Source of the DNA: CAZOIA01 sp964579675
GTDB taxonomy: Bacteria; Planctomycetota; Phycisphaerae; UBA1845; PWPN01
NCBI GenBank assembly: GCA_964579675.1
Contig: CAZOIA010000081.1
Location: 1-23,500, forward strand
DNA: 23,500 bases
Reading direction: 5' to 3'
Positions 22,340 to 23,500 of the stretch are shown one piece after another. Position 1 is the first letter of the stretch. Every line of letters starts with the position of its first letter. The notes beneath the pieces were generated by a model, which saw nothing but the letters and a program-made list of their open reading frames with translations, made no database searches and was not told the DNA's origin. The position numbers were made by a program, and so were the translations under genes.

Positions 22340-23500
22340 TCAACGCCGGTGATAGCTCCGCCGGATCATCATCAGCCCCGATATCATCAGGCACCAGTTG
22401 GCGATCCCCACAACTCCGCAAGGCGCCGTGCCGGCTCCGCAGCCCGGCAAGGGTTGCGCCCGCCCGAAATCGTACGCACCCGGCGACGCATCAGCTTCTC
22501 CCCAGAAAGCCTGAATCGCCTCGCCGGCATACACGTGGTAGGCGAATTCGCCCGACCAGATGTGCTCGCGAACCAGGCCCCCCGCATCCACGCCCTCGGC
22601 CAGCGCCTTTCGAGCAGCGGCAAGACCGGCGTCCAGGTTCAGGGCGGGGCTTGCCGCATTGGCTGCGATCAACCCGAGCGTGCCGAAAACCGTATCTTCC
22701 GTGTAGCCACTGGCGTACCGACCGGCATTGCCGCCGTTGGTATGGTCGAACCGCCAATAGAAACTGCCGGCATGGTCTTGCCCCGGAGGCACCTGATGTC
22801 CGGCCAGTAGCACGGGCAGATCGGCCAGAGTCACGTTCCGCCAGTAGTCGCCCTCCAAGGCCGCAGGACTCACCGGGGTGGCATCCATCGGGCCGGTCAG
22901 GGCCAGCGCCCAAGTGGCAACACCTAAGGCCATGACCGGATAGTCCGCCGTCGCGTCCCCGACCCGGGCCAGAAAAGCGATAAGGTTCTCCTGCCAGATG
23001 ATTCTGTCACCGGCCTCGACGTATTCAGCCGCCACGCAATGATTGGCTATGTAAAACACCGCCGTGGAGGGGTCCAGGGCAGGAATGGCATACTCGCTGA
23101 TGTATCCTGCCGTGCCACCCCCAGCAACGGAGCCCTCAACCGCGTTGTAGAAATCGACGAGCGCTGTCCGCCAGGCGTTGTTGGCTGGATCAGTAGAGAC
23201 CTGGCTGAGCCGGGCCAGGGCGTAAGCGCCGTCGCCGTAGAAATCCCGTCTGCCCGGAAAACCGATAGCGCTGGCCCGGATGTACTCGCCAGCGCTTTCC
23301 GCCGCCGTTCGGTAGGCGCCGGTGCCCGTCATCTCATAAGCATTAACCAGACCGGCAAGAATCGATCCCGTGAAGCCCTTCTCGCCATTATCTACCCAAG
23401 AGCCGTCAGTCTCCTGGGCCGCTACCAGCGAATCAGCCGCCAGTCCAACGGCCTCTTCCGGAGTACCGGCGGCCGTACCCCGATTCGTCACCAAGGCGAC
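22340..23500 (-). CDS. Exported alpha/alpha-toroid protein, paralog, 5' end outside window
   Basis: The frame is open to the right edge, so the start and most of the signal peptide are missing; at least 386 codons are present. The sequence aligns along its length with the 560-aa protein at 19594-21276: QETDGSW against QEIDGSW, ADYPVMALGVATWALA against AEYPVMALGVATWALA, and LAGHQVP, YWRFDHTNGG and SGYTEDTVFGTLGL in register. It lacks the Gly linker, thrombospondin repeats and MopE-like motif; the toroid runs nearly straight into the shared tail (CGVVGIANW, hydrophobic stretch, IRRSYHRR). The two genes probably arose by tandem duplication followed by gain or loss of the repeat module. The substrate is unknown; the toroid assignment is by pattern only. 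Confidence 0.8.
   Translation of the reverse strand, partial: VALVTNRGTAAGTPEEAVGLAADSLVAAQETDGSWVDNGEKGFTGSILAGLVNAYEMTGTGAYRTAAESAGEYIRASAIGFPGRRDFYGDGAYALARLSQVSTDPANNAWRTALVDFYNAVEGSVAGGGTAGYISEYAIPALDPSTAVFYIANHCVAAEYVEAGDRIIWQENLIAFLARVGDATADYPVMALGVATWALALTGPMDATPVSPAALEGDYWRNVTLADLPVLLAGHQVPPGQDHAGSFYWRFDHTNGGNAGRYASGYTEDTVFGTLGLIAANAASPALNLDAGLAAARKALAEGVDAGGLVREHIWSGEFAYHVYAGEAIQAFWGEADASPGAYDFGRAQPLPGCGAGTAPCGVVGIANWCLMISGLMMIRRSYHRR

Overview
The window looks like a piece of a chromosome from a GC-rich, didermic, PEP-CTERM-carrying bacterium, most likely of the Planctomycetota (Phycisphaerae-like). This placement is an inference. It rests on two PEP-CTERM proteins, on exported alpha/alpha-toroid proteins with thrombospondin type 3 and MopE-like repeats, and on a Wza/Wzc capsule locus. 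No rRNA, tRNA or taxonomic marker gene is present to confirm it.

Layout. (1) 1-645: no gene I can support, with short palindromes and direct repeats at the left edge that may be the end of a mobile element outside the window. (2) 646-2659, plus strand: a near-consensus sigma-70 promoter, two secreted PEP-CTERM proteins (a formylglycine-generating-enzyme-like fold protein and a choice-of-anchor-E-like protein), then a strong UUCG-loop terminator. (3) 2849-18984, minus strand: one long, tightly coupled exopolysaccharide operon of twelve reading frames behind a consensus promoter at 18956-18984. In transcription order these are: Wza-like export lipoprotein; Wzc-like co-polymerase/tyrosine kinase; PHP-type tyrosine phosphatase; O-antigen-ligase-like protein with TPRs; WecA/MraY-type initiating phosphoglycosyltransferase with an unusual C-terminal extension; methyltransferase; Wzy-like polymerase; Wzx-like flippase; second methyltransferase; GT4 glycosyltransferase; and a second GT4 enzyme split exactly at its interdomain linker into two frames, the second half fused to a VanZ-like membrane domain. 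(4) 18985-19593: no supported gene. (5) 19594-23500, minus strand: two paralogous exported alpha/alpha-toroid proteins (the second cut by the window edge) flanking a small exported protein.

How it fits together. The operon encodes a nearly complete Wzx/Wzy-dependent pathway. The WecA-like enzyme loads the first sugar phosphate on undecaprenyl phosphate. The GT4 enzymes extend the unit and the methyltransferases may modify it. Wzx flips it, Wzy polymerises it, and Wzc/Wza with the phosphatase control length and export. The PEP-CTERM proteins alongside would be surface proteins processed by an exosortase encoded elsewhere. No exosortase is visible here.

The most unusual items are the split GT4/VanZ pair joined by a TAATG overlap, and a shared C-terminal Cys-Gly/Asn-Trp/membrane/Arg tail on the two toroid proteins. 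That tail is not PEP-CTERM and may be a separate sorting signal. All function calls come from reading motifs; no database search was possible.
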